The notes under the pieces are model-generated. The model searched no databases and had not been told where the DNA came from. It worked only from the letters and a program-made list of their open reading frames with translations. This document shows positions 32,984 to 41,032 of a stretch of 64,000 nt of DNA, piece by piece; positions within the stretch are counted from its first letter, which is position 1; each line of letters starts with the position of its first letter. Origin of the DNA: Paraburkholderia dinghuensis. Lineage in GTDB: Bacteria; Pseudomonadota; Gammaproteobacteria; Burkholderiales; Burkholderiaceae. Position numbers and translations under genes: made by a program. The stretch is from NCBI RefSeq assembly GCF_003837865.1, contig NZ_RQIS01000010.1, positions 124,001-188,000 of the forward strand, written 5' to 3'.

Positions 32984-33454
32984 GTGAAAGAGAAACTGAT
33001 TTGCACCGGCGTCGCGGCACTACTCGCGTCTGTACCGGCGTGGGCCGCGCTCGGTGGCTCACCTTCGTTTCACGGCGTGCGCGGCACGCCGTCTTCCTCC
33101 ATTCGCGTCATGGCCGCCAGCGGTACAGCCACCGCGCCGTGGACGGTGAACACGACCACCCAGGACGGCGGCACGGTGATCCGCGAGTACCTCGACAGCA
33201 GCGGCACGGTGTTCGCGGTGTCGTGGAGCGGACCGCGGGTCGCGTCGCTCGACACGTTGCTGGGCAGCTATTTCCCTGCCTGGCAGAAAGGCCTCGCAGC
33301 GGCGCATGCCGCACGCGGTGGCGGATACGGGCCCGTCACGCTTCGCGAGTCGGGGCTCGTTGTGGAATCGGGTGGGCACATGGGTGCGCTCATCGGCCGC
33401 GCGTGGCTGCCAAAGGCGCTGCCGCAAGGCTTCACGACTGATCAGATCCAGTGA
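32984..33454 (+). CDS. DUF2844 domain exported protein
   Basis: 156 residues. Signal peptide ends at PAWA-ALGG. The central TVIREYLDSSGTVFAVSWSGPRVASLDTLLGSYF is the recognisable DUF2844 core. The protein is small and probably periplasmic or surface-located. It is followed directly by a DUF3443 gene; the two are a recurrent pair in Burkholderiaceae, which suggests a shared function. Neither has an established role. No ribosome-binding site is strong; CTGCAACGTG precedes the ATG. Confidence 0.8.
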   Translation: MKEKLICTGVAALLASVPAWAALGGSPSFHGVRGTPSSSIRVMAASGTATAPWTVNTTTQDGGTVIREYLDSSGTVFAVSWSGPRVASLDTLLGSYFPAWQKGLAAAHAARGGGYGPVTLRESGLVVESGGHMGALIGRAWLPKALPQGFTTDQIQ

Positions 33455-33465
33455 GCGGGGAATTC

Positions 33466-35118
33466 ATGATGCGCAAGATCACCTTGGCCTCGGCGTTATG
33501 CCTGGCTTTGATTCTCACGGCTTGCGGCGGGGGCGGTAGTGACGGAGATTCCGCCGGCAGCGACACGTCCGCAGCTGTGTCGAACACCGGAAACAATTCA
33601 GGCGGCAGTGGGACAGGCAGTTCAAATGCGTCGGGGTCGTCTTCGAACGGCAATGCGTCCGGGGGGACTGGTACCGGCACTGGCACGTCAGGTTCGGGCA
33701 ACTCCGGTACCGGCAATACCGGCACGGGCAGTTCAGGTTCTTCGGGGTCTGGCAGTACTGGCTCGGGCAGTTCAGGTTCGTCGGGGTCCGGCAGTACCGG
33801 CACTGGCGGCTCCGGTTCGTCCGGTTCCGGGAATTCCGGCTCGGGTAGCTCAAGTTCGTCAGGGTCCGGTACGTCTGGTTCTGGCGGTTCGGGTTCCTCG
33901 GGGGCTTCTGGTAATTCGGGATCCTCAGGTTCGTCCACATCCTCGGGTACATCAAATTCCTCGGGCTCCGGTGGTTCCGGATCGGGCACGTCTTCGGGCG
34001 GTGCCAGCGCGGACACCGGCAACACGATTCCCGTTGTCGTGTCGTCGGCGAGTTCCGTGCGCAATTACCCACTCGTGAGCGTGACGATCTGCAAGCCTGG
34101 CAGCAGCGCGCAAACCAGTTGCTCGACGATCGACAAGGTGCTGCTCGACACGGGTTCCTTCGGGTTGCGTCTTTACGCGTCCGTGATTCCGTCCGCGACG
34201 CTGGCAGCGCTGCCCATCCGGACCGACGCCGCCAGTGGCAGTAACGTAGGCGAGTGTGCCGCGTTCGGGTCGGGTTACACGTGGGGCAGCCTGCGTACCG
34301 CCGACGTCAAGCTTGGCGGTGAGACGGCGGCGTCTTTACCGATTCAGGTCATGTCGGATCCGGCGATCGTGTCGAGAGTTCCAACTGCCTGCGTGTGGAA
34401 TACGTCCCTGAACAGTCCGGCCGCGCTGGGCGCCAACGGCATACTCGGCGTGGGCGTAGCGCGCTACGATTGCGGCACCGCTTGCGCGGGCAGCACGGCG
34501 CGATGGGGCTACTACTACGCGGACACTAATCCGGCGACCGCAGTCGTGATGCCGCTCGTCAACCAGGTGACCAATCCCGTTTCGCTGTTTGCGGTAAACA
34601 ACAACGGCGTGATCGTGGAAATGCCAACGATTCCGAGTGACGGTGCGGCTACGGCCACTGGCACTGTCACCTTTGGCATCGATACGCAGGCGAACAACCT
34701 GCTCGCGGGCGCCGGCGCGGCCGTGTTCAATACGGATCTGCACGGTGATTTCACTGGCAGCTACAACGGTGCGGGCACGGTGTCCACGTACATCGATTCG
34801 GGTTCGAATGCCCTGATCTTCGAGGACGCGACGATTCCGCAGTCAGGTGGGTTTTTCGCGCCGGCCAGCGCGCTGACGCGTTCGGTTGCGTTGAGCAGCA
34901 CTAACGGCTCGGCTGCAACTGTCAGCTTCAACATTGGCAATGCGTCGTCGTTGTATGCGTCGATCAACTACGCGTTCAACAACCTCGGCGCATATCTGGC
35001 GCAGACCATTGATCTCGGTCTTCCGTTCTTTTACGGCCGGCGCGTCTACTACGGTATTGCCGACAAGACGTCGGCTGGCGGCGGAACGGGTCCGTACGTT
35101 GCATTTGTTGCCAGGTGA
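33466..35118 (+). CDS. DUF3443 lipoprotein with Ser/Gly-repeat linker and pepsin-like DTG/DSG motifs
   Basis: 550 residues. Two ATGs are adjacent (33466, 33469). The lipobox LTAC gives a lipoprotein. Residues about 25-185 are almost only Ser, Gly, Thr and Asn in short tandem repeats (SGSGSTGSGSSGSS). The folded domain follows (about 190-550). It contains LLDTGSFGLRL (Asp228) and YIDSGSNALIF (Asp444), spaced 216 residues apart, like the two catalytic Asp-Thr/Ser-Gly motifs of pepsin-type aspartic proteases, plus ANGILGVG. I infer a pepsin-like fold displayed from a membrane anchor on a flexible stalk. It lies 12 bases after the DUF2844 gene and ends at a strong terminator. Confidence 0.82.
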   Translation: MMRKITLASALCLALILTACGGGGSDGDSAGSDTSAAVSNTGNNSGGSGTGSSNASGSSSNGNASGGTGTGTGTSGSGNSGTGNTGTGSSGSSGSGSTGSGSSGSSGSGSTGTGGSGSSGSGNSGSGSSSSSGSGTSGSGGSGSSGASGNSGSSGSSTSSGTSNSSGSGGSGSGTSSGGASADTGNTIPVVVSSASSVRNYPLVSVTICKPGSSAQTSCSTIDKVLLDTGSFGLRLYASVIPSATLAALPIRTDAASGSNVGECAAFGSGYTWGSLRTADVKLGGETAASLPIQVMSDPAIVSRVPTACVWNTSLNSPAALGANGILGVGVARYDCGTACAGSTARWGYYYADTNPATAVVMPLVNQVTNPVSLFAVNNNGVIVEMPTIPSDGAATATGTVTFGIDTQANNLLAGAGAAVFNTDLHGDFTGSYNGAGTVSTYIDSGSNALIFEDATIPQSGGFFAPASALTRSVALSSTNGSAATVSFNIGNASSLYASINYAFNNLGAYLAQTIDLGLPFFYGRRVYYGIADKTSAGGGTGPYVAFVAR

Positions 35119-35149
35119 AGATTTAATCAACTGACAGCTGGACCGATGG

Positions 35150-35173
35150 AAAGCGCACCTTGTGGTGCGCTTT
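35150..35173. terminator. Intrinsic terminator after DUF3443 gene
   Basis: Perfect 10-bp stem AAAGCGCACC (35150-35159) / GGTGCGCTTT (35164-35173), loop TTGT, followed by TTTTC on the + strand. Convergent with the DUF2891 gene, whose stop is 19 bases away. Confidence 0.9.
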
Positions 35174-35191
35174 TTTTCTTCATCAAGGCGC

Positions 35192-36202
35192 TCACGCTTC
35201 GAGCGCGAGCGTCGCGAACGAAGCGAGCCAGTGTTCGCCCATGTAATCTCCCGCGACGTGGTTCAGCGCGCTGTGCAAATGCTTCTGCGCTGCTTCGCGC
35301 AAGATGTCTGCGCGCACGTCGCCCACTGGCAGCGCGCCCGCCAGCGTGCGCTGGCACCACGCGCGGCTCAGGTTGAGTCCGTCGAGGTGCGCGATTTTGC
35401 CATCGGTGCGGTCGGTAACCGTCGCGGGCGTGAAGAGGGTCGCCGGCATGCGCGTGGCGACGTCTGGAAGAAAACGTCCGAACCACGCATCGAATTCGTC
35501 CGCAGGCTGCACACGACTCATCAACACGGCTTCTATCAAAGTCGGCGAAAGAAAGTCGTCGCCCGATGGCTCCCACGCCTGGCATCCCGCATCGCTCTGA
35601 TACCAGCGTCGCGCGGTTTCCTCGATCTGCATCGCCAGCGCGCCGTGCGCGGTCTGGCGCGCGAAATCCAGCGCGAGCGTCAACGCAAACGCCGTGTTGA
35701 AGTGCGTGCCGACGCGCACCGGGTAGGTGGCCTTCGGCAGAAATTCCGCGAAACGTTCGACAAACGTCTCCGTGAGTGGGGCAAGCGCGCGTGACCAGCG
35801 CGCAGCCTCGGGCGTCTTCATCGTGTCGAACTGCGCGGCAAGTGCGAGAAGCCAGGCCCAGCCATATGGCCGCTCGAAGCTGCGGTTTTGCGGCAGGTCG
35901 AGATAGGCGCGCTCGCCGGCCATTTTCTCGTTGGTGAAGTGTTCGTCGATTACGGCGACGATGCGCGGTGCTTCGGGTAGATCCGGGAAGCGCGACAGCA
36001 GACGTGAAATCAGCCAGTACCCATGGACGCATGAGTGCCAGTCGTAGCTGCCGTAAAACACCGGGTGCAGTGCGCGCGGCGCCTGCACGTCCCGCGGACC
36101 GGCCAGCGAATGCGTGAGTTTGTTTGGATACTCACGCGTGAGATGCGCGAGCGCAAGCGAGGCAAAGCGGGAAGCGATCGGGGCGGTGAGCGTATCGGTC
36201 AT
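35192..36202 (-). CDS. DUF2891 family protein
   Basis: 336 residues, no signal peptide. FYGSYDWHSCVHGYWLISRLL near residue 50 is the hallmark of the family, and repeated helical pairs along the length (PYGWAWLLALAAQF, YPVRVGTHFNTAFALTLALDFA) suggest an alpha/alpha-barrel, as in enzymes of the six-hairpin type. Several conserved His, Trp and Asp would line the pocket. A carbohydrate-related reaction is possible but unproven. It starts 49 bases downstream of the TetR gene's stop on the same strand. Confidence 0.78.
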   Translation of the reverse strand: MTDTLTAPIASRFASLALAHLTREYPNKLTHSLAGPRDVQAPRALHPVFYGSYDWHSCVHGYWLISRLLSRFPDLPEAPRIVAVIDEHFTNEKMAGERAYLDLPQNRSFERPYGWAWLLALAAQFDTMKTPEAARWSRALAPLTETFVERFAEFLPKATYPVRVGTHFNTAFALTLALDFARQTAHGALAMQIEETARRWYQSDAGCQAWEPSGDDFLSPTLIEAVLMSRVQPADEFDAWFGRFLPDVATRMPATLFTPATVTDRTDGKIAHLDGLNLSRAWCQRTLAGALPVGDVRADILREAAQKHLHSALNHVAGDYMGEHWLASFATLALEA

Positions 36203-36250
36203 GGCGACGGTGCGCGGCGGCGAAAGCGAAGCCGTCAGCGTACCGCGGAA

Positions 36251-37000
36251 TCAGTCGGGTGTGGCCGCTGCGCCCGGCTTGCCCGTGGCGCGCTCCTGCT
36301 CGAGGCGGCGTACCGCGTCGCTAACGTCCTGGCCGAATCGCGCGAGTGCGGCCAGTTCGATATTGGGCGGTTGCAGCGCGATCCACAGCACGTCGACGAG
36401 CCGCTGCGCCGTGGCGTCGATATCGGTTCGCCGGTTGCCGAGTGTCGCGTCCCATAGAACGTGCTCCATCGGTCCGAAGACCAGCGAGCGCAAGAGGCGC
36501 AGCGGCATGTCGTTGCGGATCTGGCCGCTTTCCTGTCCGCGAGCGAGCACGCGCATGAGCGGCGCCGTGTAGCGGCGCTGCATTTCGGTGAGCGCTTCGC
36601 TCAGGTCGTGATGACGCGTGCGGCCCTCGGAGAGCACCAGCTCGCAGATGCCGGTTCCGCTTTCGAGCATCAGCCGCAGATGCATGCGGACAATGAATGC
36701 AAACTGCTGTCGCACGGTGCCGTCGCGCGGCAGGCCCGCCTCGATCGCTCCGATGGATTCGTCATACCAGTCGCCGATCACGCGCGCGCAAAGTTCGCGC
36801 TTGCCGCGAAAGTAGCTGAACACGGTGGCCTCGGACACGCCGAGCCGCTGTGCGATCTCAGCGGTGGTCGCACGCGCGTAGCCCTTTTCGGAGAACACGT
36901 CGCGGCCAGCCTGAAGGATCTCCTTCACGCGCTGCTGCGATTTGCGCCCCGCGGGCTGCCGGCGCGAGGCGGGCAAGGCGGTTCTGGTAGCGGCTGGCAT
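36251..37000 (-). CDS. TetR-family repressor divergent from the liu operon
   Basis: 249 residues. N-terminal helix-turn-helix ARATTAEIAQRLGVSEATVFSYFRGKRELC (about residues 43-72) and a helical ligand domain. It is transcribed away from liuABCD across a 349-base gap that contains dyads. TetR-type LiuQ proteins controlling branched-chain amino acid degradation are known in betaproteobacteria, so this may be LiuQ; I keep the symbol blank because sequence alone does not prove it. An Ala/Arg-rich tail of about 20 residues precedes and follows the domain. The likely ligand would be an acyl-CoA intermediate of leucine breakdown. Confidence 0.82.
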   Translation of the reverse strand: MPAATRTALPASRRQPAGRKSQQRVKEILQAGRDVFSEKGYARATTAEIAQRLGVSEATVFSYFRGKRELCARVIGDWYDESIGAIEAGLPRDGTVRQQFAFIVRMHLRLMLESGTGICELVLSEGRTRHHDLSEALTEMQRRYTAPLMRVLARGQESGQIRNDMPLRLLRSLVFGPMEHVLWDATLGNRRTDIDATAQRLVDVLWIALQPPNIELAALARFGQDVSDAVRRLEQERATGKPGAAATPD

Positions 37001-37090
37001 TCTGAGTAAGGGTCAGTTAGCGGTGGGTCTGTGCGTAATTATCGGTGAATTAAGGCCTTGAGAACAAGGAATTTGCTCAATCTGAGAAAT

Positions 37091-37130
37091 TTGAGCGTTA
37101 CTCAATAAAACCTATTGACGTGTACGTAAA
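37091..37130. promoter_or_regulatory. Candidate operator dyads for the TetR regulator
   Basis: TTGAG-CGTTA-CTCAA (37091-37105, perfect) and TTGACGT-GT-ACGTAAA (37115-37130, 6 of 7 positions) lie 90-130 bases upstream of the TetR start and 220 bases upstream of liuA. The second dyad also resembles sites described for branched-chain degradation regulators. Inferred from symmetry and position. Confidence 0.5.
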
Positions 37131-37220
37131 TGTGGCGTGAAATGGGCGTCCATGGGGCGAACGGCATGCCCGTGCCCGTATCGAACTTTGCATGGAACTG
37201 GAGTAAGTGCGTTGCATGGG

Positions 37221-37333
37221 GCTGGAGTAAGCGCTAAAGCGCCTACTCCAGCCGACAGCTAAAGCGCTAACTCCGGTCGACCGCCCTGAGGGGGCATGGG
37301 ACCGGAGTAAGTGCTAAAGCACTAACTCCGGTC
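37221..37333. repeat. REP-like palindromic units before liuA
   Basis: A hairpin unit GGAGTAAG.GCTAAAGC...ACTCC occurs complete at 37221-37252 (9+4 bp arms, loop TAAA) and 37300-37333 (15-bp arms, one mismatch, loop TAAA). A half-unit with the same right arm, ending GGTCGAC, occurs at 37262-37281, and isolated left arms CTGGAGTAAG occur from 37198. The array stops just before the AGGAG site of liuA. Confidence 0.75.
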
Positions 37334-37349
37334 GACACAGGAGACACTC

Positions 37350-38531
37350 ATGAGCAATGTACCCGGACTGCATTTCCCGCTTGGCGAAGAAGTCGAAATG
37401 CTGCGCGACAGCCTCACCGCCTTCGCGGCAAAGGAAATCGCGCCGCGCGCGGCCGAAATCGACCGTACCGACCAGTTCCCCATGGATCTGTGGCGCAAGT
37501 TCGGCGATCTGGGCGTGCTCGGCATGACGGTTTCCGAGGAGTACGGCGGCGCGAACATGGGCTACACGGCGCATATGGTCGCGATGGAGGAGATTTCGCG
37601 AGCGTCGGCGTCGGTTGGACTTTCCTATGGTGCGCACTCGAACCTGTGCGTGAACCAGATCCACCGCAACGGCACCGAAGCGCAAAAACGCAAGTACCTG
37701 CCGAAGCTCGTGTCCGGCGAGCACGTCGGCGCGCTCGCGATGAGCGAGCCGAATGCGGGTTCGGACGTCGTCAGCATGAAGCTGCGCGCCGAAAAGAAGG
37801 GCGACCGCTACGTGCTCAACGGCACGAAGATGTGGATCACGAACGGCCCGGATTGCGACACGCTCGTCGTCTACGCAAAGACCGATCCAGAAGCGGCGTC
37901 GCGCGGCATCACGGCGTTCATCGTCGAGAAGGGCATGAAGGGCTTCTCCGTGGCGCAGAAGCTCGACAAGCTCGGCATGCGCGGCTCGCATACGGGCGAA
38001 CTCGTATTCCAGGACGTCGAAGTGCCCGAAGAGAACATCCTCGGTCAGCTTAACGGCGGCGTGAAGGTGCTGATGAGCGGCCTCGACTACGAGCGCGCCG
38101 TGCTCGCGGGCGGTCCCACGGGCATCATGGCCGCCGTGATGGACGCCGTCGTGCCGTACATTCACGACCGCAAGCAGTTCGGTCAGGCGATCGGCGAATT
38201 CCAGCTCATCCAGGGCAAGGTGGCCGATCTCTACACGACCTTCCAGGCGTGCCGCGCGTATCTCTACGCGGTGGGTCGCCAGCTCGACACGCTCGGCACG
38301 GACCACGTGCGTCAGGTGCGCAAGGATTGCGCCGGCGTGATTCTCTACACCGCGGAAAAAGCAACGTGGATGGCCGGGGAGGCGATCCAGATTCTCGGCG
38401 GCAACGGTTATATCAACGAGTATCCGGTCGGGCGTCTCTGGCGCGATGCCAAGCTCTATGAAATCGGTGCGGGCACGAGCGAGATCCGCCGCATGTTGAT
38501 CGGCCGCGAGCTGTTCGCGGAAACGATGTAA
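37350..38531 (+). CDS. liuA: Isovaleryl-CoA dehydrogenase
   Basis: 393 residues. Oxidises isovaleryl-CoA to 3-methylcrotonyl-CoA in leucine degradation, passing electrons to ETF. Acyl-CoA dehydrogenase motifs are in order: [13 protein letters not shown] (FAD contact), [29 protein letters not shown], and the C-terminal [18 protein letters not shown]. The catalytic Glu of the isovaleryl subclass is expected in the [11 protein letters not shown] helix rather than near the C-terminus, and that Glu is present. AGGAG precedes the ATG. First gene of the liuABCD operon; the following genes carry the next steps. Confidence 0.92.
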   Translation: MSNVPGLHFPLGEEVEMLRDSLTAFAAKEIAPRAAEIDRTDQFPMDLWRKFGDLGVLGMTVSEEYGGANMGYTAHMVAMEEISRASASVGLSYGAHSNLCVNQIHRNGTEAQKRKYLPKLVSGEHVGALAMSEPNAGSDVVSMKLRAEKKGDRYVLNGTKMWITNGPDCDTLVVYAKTDPEAASRGITAFIVEKGMKGFSVAQKLDKLGMRGSHTGELVFQDVEVPEENILGQLNGGVKVLMSGLDYERAVLAGGPTGIMAAVMDAVVPYIHDRKQFGQAIGEFQLIQGKVADLYTTFQACRAYLYAVGRQLDTLGTDHVRQVRKDCAGVILYTAEKATWMAGEAIQILGGNGYINEYPVGRLWRDAKLYEIGAGTSEIRRMLIGRELFAETM

Positions 38532-38562
38532 CGCCGACGACCGTCACGAAAGGAAGCACGCG

Positions 38563-40170
38563 ATGCCGATCATCGAATCGAAGCTCAACCCGCGCTCGGA
38601 CGATTTCAAGGCGAACGCCGCCGCGCTCGAAGCGCTCGTCGCAGACCTGCGCGAGAAGATCCAGAAGCTGTCGCTTGGCGGCGGCGAGGCGGCGCGCGAC
38701 AAGCACCTCTCGCGCGGCAAGCTGCTGCCGCGCGATCGCATCGCGCAACTGCTCGATCCGGGCACGCCGTTCCTCGAGTTCTCGCAACTCGCCGCCTACG
38801 GCATGTACAACGACGATGCACCCGGGGCCGGCATCATCACCGGCATTGGCCGCATTGCGGGCCAGGAGTGCGTGATTGTCTGTAACGACGCGACCGTGAA
38901 GGGCGGCACGTACTATCCCGTGACGGTGAAGAAGCACGTCCGCGCGCAGGAGATCGCGCAGGAGAACCGCTTGCCGTGCGTGTATCTCGTCGATTCGGGC
39001 GGCGCGAACCTGCCGAACCAGGACGAGGTCTTTCCCGATCGCGACCACTTCGGCCGCATCTTCTACAACCAGGCGAATCTCTCGTCGCAGGACATTCCGC
39101 AGATCGCGGTCGTGATGGGCTCGTGCACCGCTGGCGGCGCATACGTGCCCGCCATGAGCGACGAGTCGATCATCGTGAAGAACCAGGGGACGATTTTCCT
39201 CGGCGGCCCGCCGCTCGTGAAAGCCGCGACTGGCGAAGAAGTGAGCGCTGAAGATCTCGGCGGCGGCGATGTGCACACGCGGCTTTCCGGCGTAGCCGAT
39301 CATCTCGCGCAGAACGATGCCCACGCGCTCGCGATTGCGCGCAGCATCGTCGGCAATCTGAACCGCACGAAGACGCCGCCTGTCGTTTTGCGTGATCCGC
39401 TGCCGCCGCGTTATGACGCGAAGAGCCTGTACGGCGTGATTCCCGTCGATACGAGAAAGCCCTTCGACGTGCGCGAAGTGATCGCACGCATCGTCGATGA
39501 CTCCGCCTTCGATGAGTTCAAGGCCCGTTACGGCACGACGCTCGTGACCGGTTTCGCGCATATCTGGGGCCACCCGGTCGGCATCGTAGCGAACAACGGC
39601 ATCCTGTTTTCTGAATCGGCGCTCAAGGGCACGCACTTCATTGAACTGTGCTGCCAGCGCAAGATTCCGCTCGTGTTCCTGCAGAACATCACGGGCTTCA
39701 TGGTGGGCCGCAAGTACGAGAACGAAGGCATCGCGCGCAATGGCGCGAAGATGGTGACCGCTGTCGCCACAGCGAAGGTGCCGAAGTTTACGGTGATCAT
39801 CGGCGGGTCGTTCGGCGCGGGCAACTACGGCATGTGTGGCCGCGCGTACTCGCCGCGCTTCCTGTGGATGTGGCCGAACGCGCGCATTTCGGTGATGGGC
39901 GGAGAGCAGGCCGCGTCCGTGCTCGCGACGGTTCGCCGTGACGGTATCGAAACGAAGGGCGGCGCCTGGAGCGCGGAAGAGGAGGACGCGTTCAAGCAGC
40001 CGATCCGCGACCAGTACGAGCGCCAGGGTCACCCGTATTACGCGAGCGCGCGGCTGTGGGACGACGGTGTGATCGATCCGGCGCAGACGCGCGATGTCCT
40101 CGGGCTGGGCCTGTCCGCGTCGATGAACGCGCCCATCGAAGATACGCGCTTTGGCGTGTTCCGCATGTAA
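38563..40170 (+). CDS. liuB: Methylcrotonyl-CoA carboxylase, carboxyltransferase (beta) subunit
   Basis: 535 residues, the normal length. Transfers CO2 from carboxybiotin (on LiuD) to 3-methylcrotonyl-CoA. Two crotonase-fold carboxyltransferase halves: [22 protein letters not shown] and [19 protein letters not shown] in the N-half, [18 protein letters not shown] and [16 protein letters not shown] in the C-half, where Gly pairs form oxyanion holes. [20 protein letters not shown] is diagnostic of MCC/PCC beta subunits. AGGAAG lies shortly before the start and the gene is 31 bases after liuA. Confidence 0.93.
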   Translation: MPIIESKLNPRSDDFKANAAALEALVADLREKIQKLSLGGGEAARDKHLSRGKLLPRDRIAQLLDPGTPFLEFSQLAAYGMYNDDAPGAGIITGIGRIAGQECVIVCNDATVKGGTYYPVTVKKHVRAQEIAQENRLPCVYLVDSGGANLPNQDEVFPDRDHFGRIFYNQANLSSQDIPQIAVVMGSCTAGGAYVPAMSDESIIVKNQGTIFLGGPPLVKAATGEEVSAEDLGGGDVHTRLSGVADHLAQNDAHALAIARSIVGNLNRTKTPPVVLRDPLPPRYDAKSLYGVIPVDTRKPFDVREVIARIVDDSAFDEFKARYGTTLVTGFAHIWGHPVGIVANNGILFSESALKGTHFIELCCQRKIPLVFLQNITGFMVGRKYENEGIARNGAKMVTAVATAKVPKFTVIIGGSFGAGNYGMCGRAYSPRFLWMWPNARISVMGGEQAASVLATVRRDGIETKGGAWSAEEEDAFKQPIRDQYERQGHPYYASARLWDDGVIDPAQTRDVLGLGLSASMNAPIEDTRFGVFRM

Positions 40171-40197
40171 GCGCCGGGCAGCAAGGAGACCTTGACG

Positions 40198-40983
40198 ATG
40201 CAATACGAAACGCTGCTGGTCGACATCGCGGGCCATGTCGCGACGGTCACGTTGAATCGGCCCGACGTGCGCAACGCTTTCAACGAGACGATGATCGCGG
40301 ACGTGACAGCCGCATTCACGGCGCTCGGCGGGCGCGATGACGTGCGCGCGATCGTACTGGCGGGCAACGGGAAGGCGTTTTGCGCAGGCGCGGATCTGAA
40401 CTGGATGCGCAAGATGGCGGGCTATTCCGACGAGGAAAACCGCGCCGACGCAATGCGTCTTGCGCTGATGCTCTCGGCGGTCTATCGCTGCCCGAAGCCC
40501 GTCGTCGCGCGCGTGCACGGCGACGTTTACGCGGGCGGCATGGGCCTCGTCTGCGCGGCCGATATCGTGGTCGCCGTCGAGACCGCTCACTTCTGCCTCT
40601 CGGAAGCGCGCCTCGGCCTGATGCCGGCGACCATCGCGCCTTATGTGATTCGCGCACTGGGCGAGCAGGCGTCGCGCCGCTATTTCGTCACGGCAGAAGC
40701 GTTCGATTGCGCGACGGCGCAGCGCCTCGGCCTCGTGGGCGAGGCAGTGAACGCGGACACGCTCGATGCAACGGTTCAGCGCATCACCGACGCGCTCGTC
40801 GCGAACAGCCCGAACGCCGTGCGCGAGTGCAAGCGGCTCGTTCAGGACATCGCGGGTCGAACGCTCGACGACGCGCTGATCGAAGATACGGCCGTCCGTA
40901 TCGCGCGCATCCGGGCAAGCGACGAAGGGCGCGACGGCGTTTCATCGTTCCTCGAAAAGCGCACGCCACGTTGGCGCGGCTAG
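40198..40983 (+). CDS. liuC: Methylglutaconyl-CoA hydratase (enoyl-CoA hydratase family)
   Basis: 261 residues. Hydrates 3-methylglutaconyl-CoA to HMG-CoA. Crotonase signature: VTLNRPDVRNAFN, oxyanion block GKAFCAGADLNWMRKM and GDVYAGGMGLVCAADIVVA, then SEARLGLMPATIAPYV with the usual catalytic Glu region. The ATG at 40198 is nine bases after AGGAG; a TTG six bases upstream is too close to it. Operon position between the carboxylase subunits identifies the substrate better than sequence does. The gene ends 49 bases before liuD. Confidence 0.9.
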   Translation: MQYETLLVDIAGHVATVTLNRPDVRNAFNETMIADVTAAFTALGGRDDVRAIVLAGNGKAFCAGADLNWMRKMAGYSDEENRADAMRLALMLSAVYRCPKPVVARVHGDVYAGGMGLVCAADIVVAVETAHFCLSEARLGLMPATIAPYVIRALGEQASRRYFVTAEAFDCATAQRLGLVGEAVNADTLDATVQRITDALVANSPNAVRECKRLVQDIAGRTLDDALIEDTAVRIARIRASDEGRDGVSSFLEKRTPRWRG

Positions 40984-41032
40984 GCCGCTTTTGTGAAGAG
41001 CAGGGCTCACCCGAACGACAGCGAGACCAAAC

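Noticed and set aside
33432..34064. Acidic Pro/Glu/Asp-rich minus-strand frame
   Set aside because: Antisense of the Ser/Gly repeat in the DUF3443 gene.
38413..40590. 725-codon minus-strand frame
   Set aside because: Antisense of liuA end, liuB and liuC.
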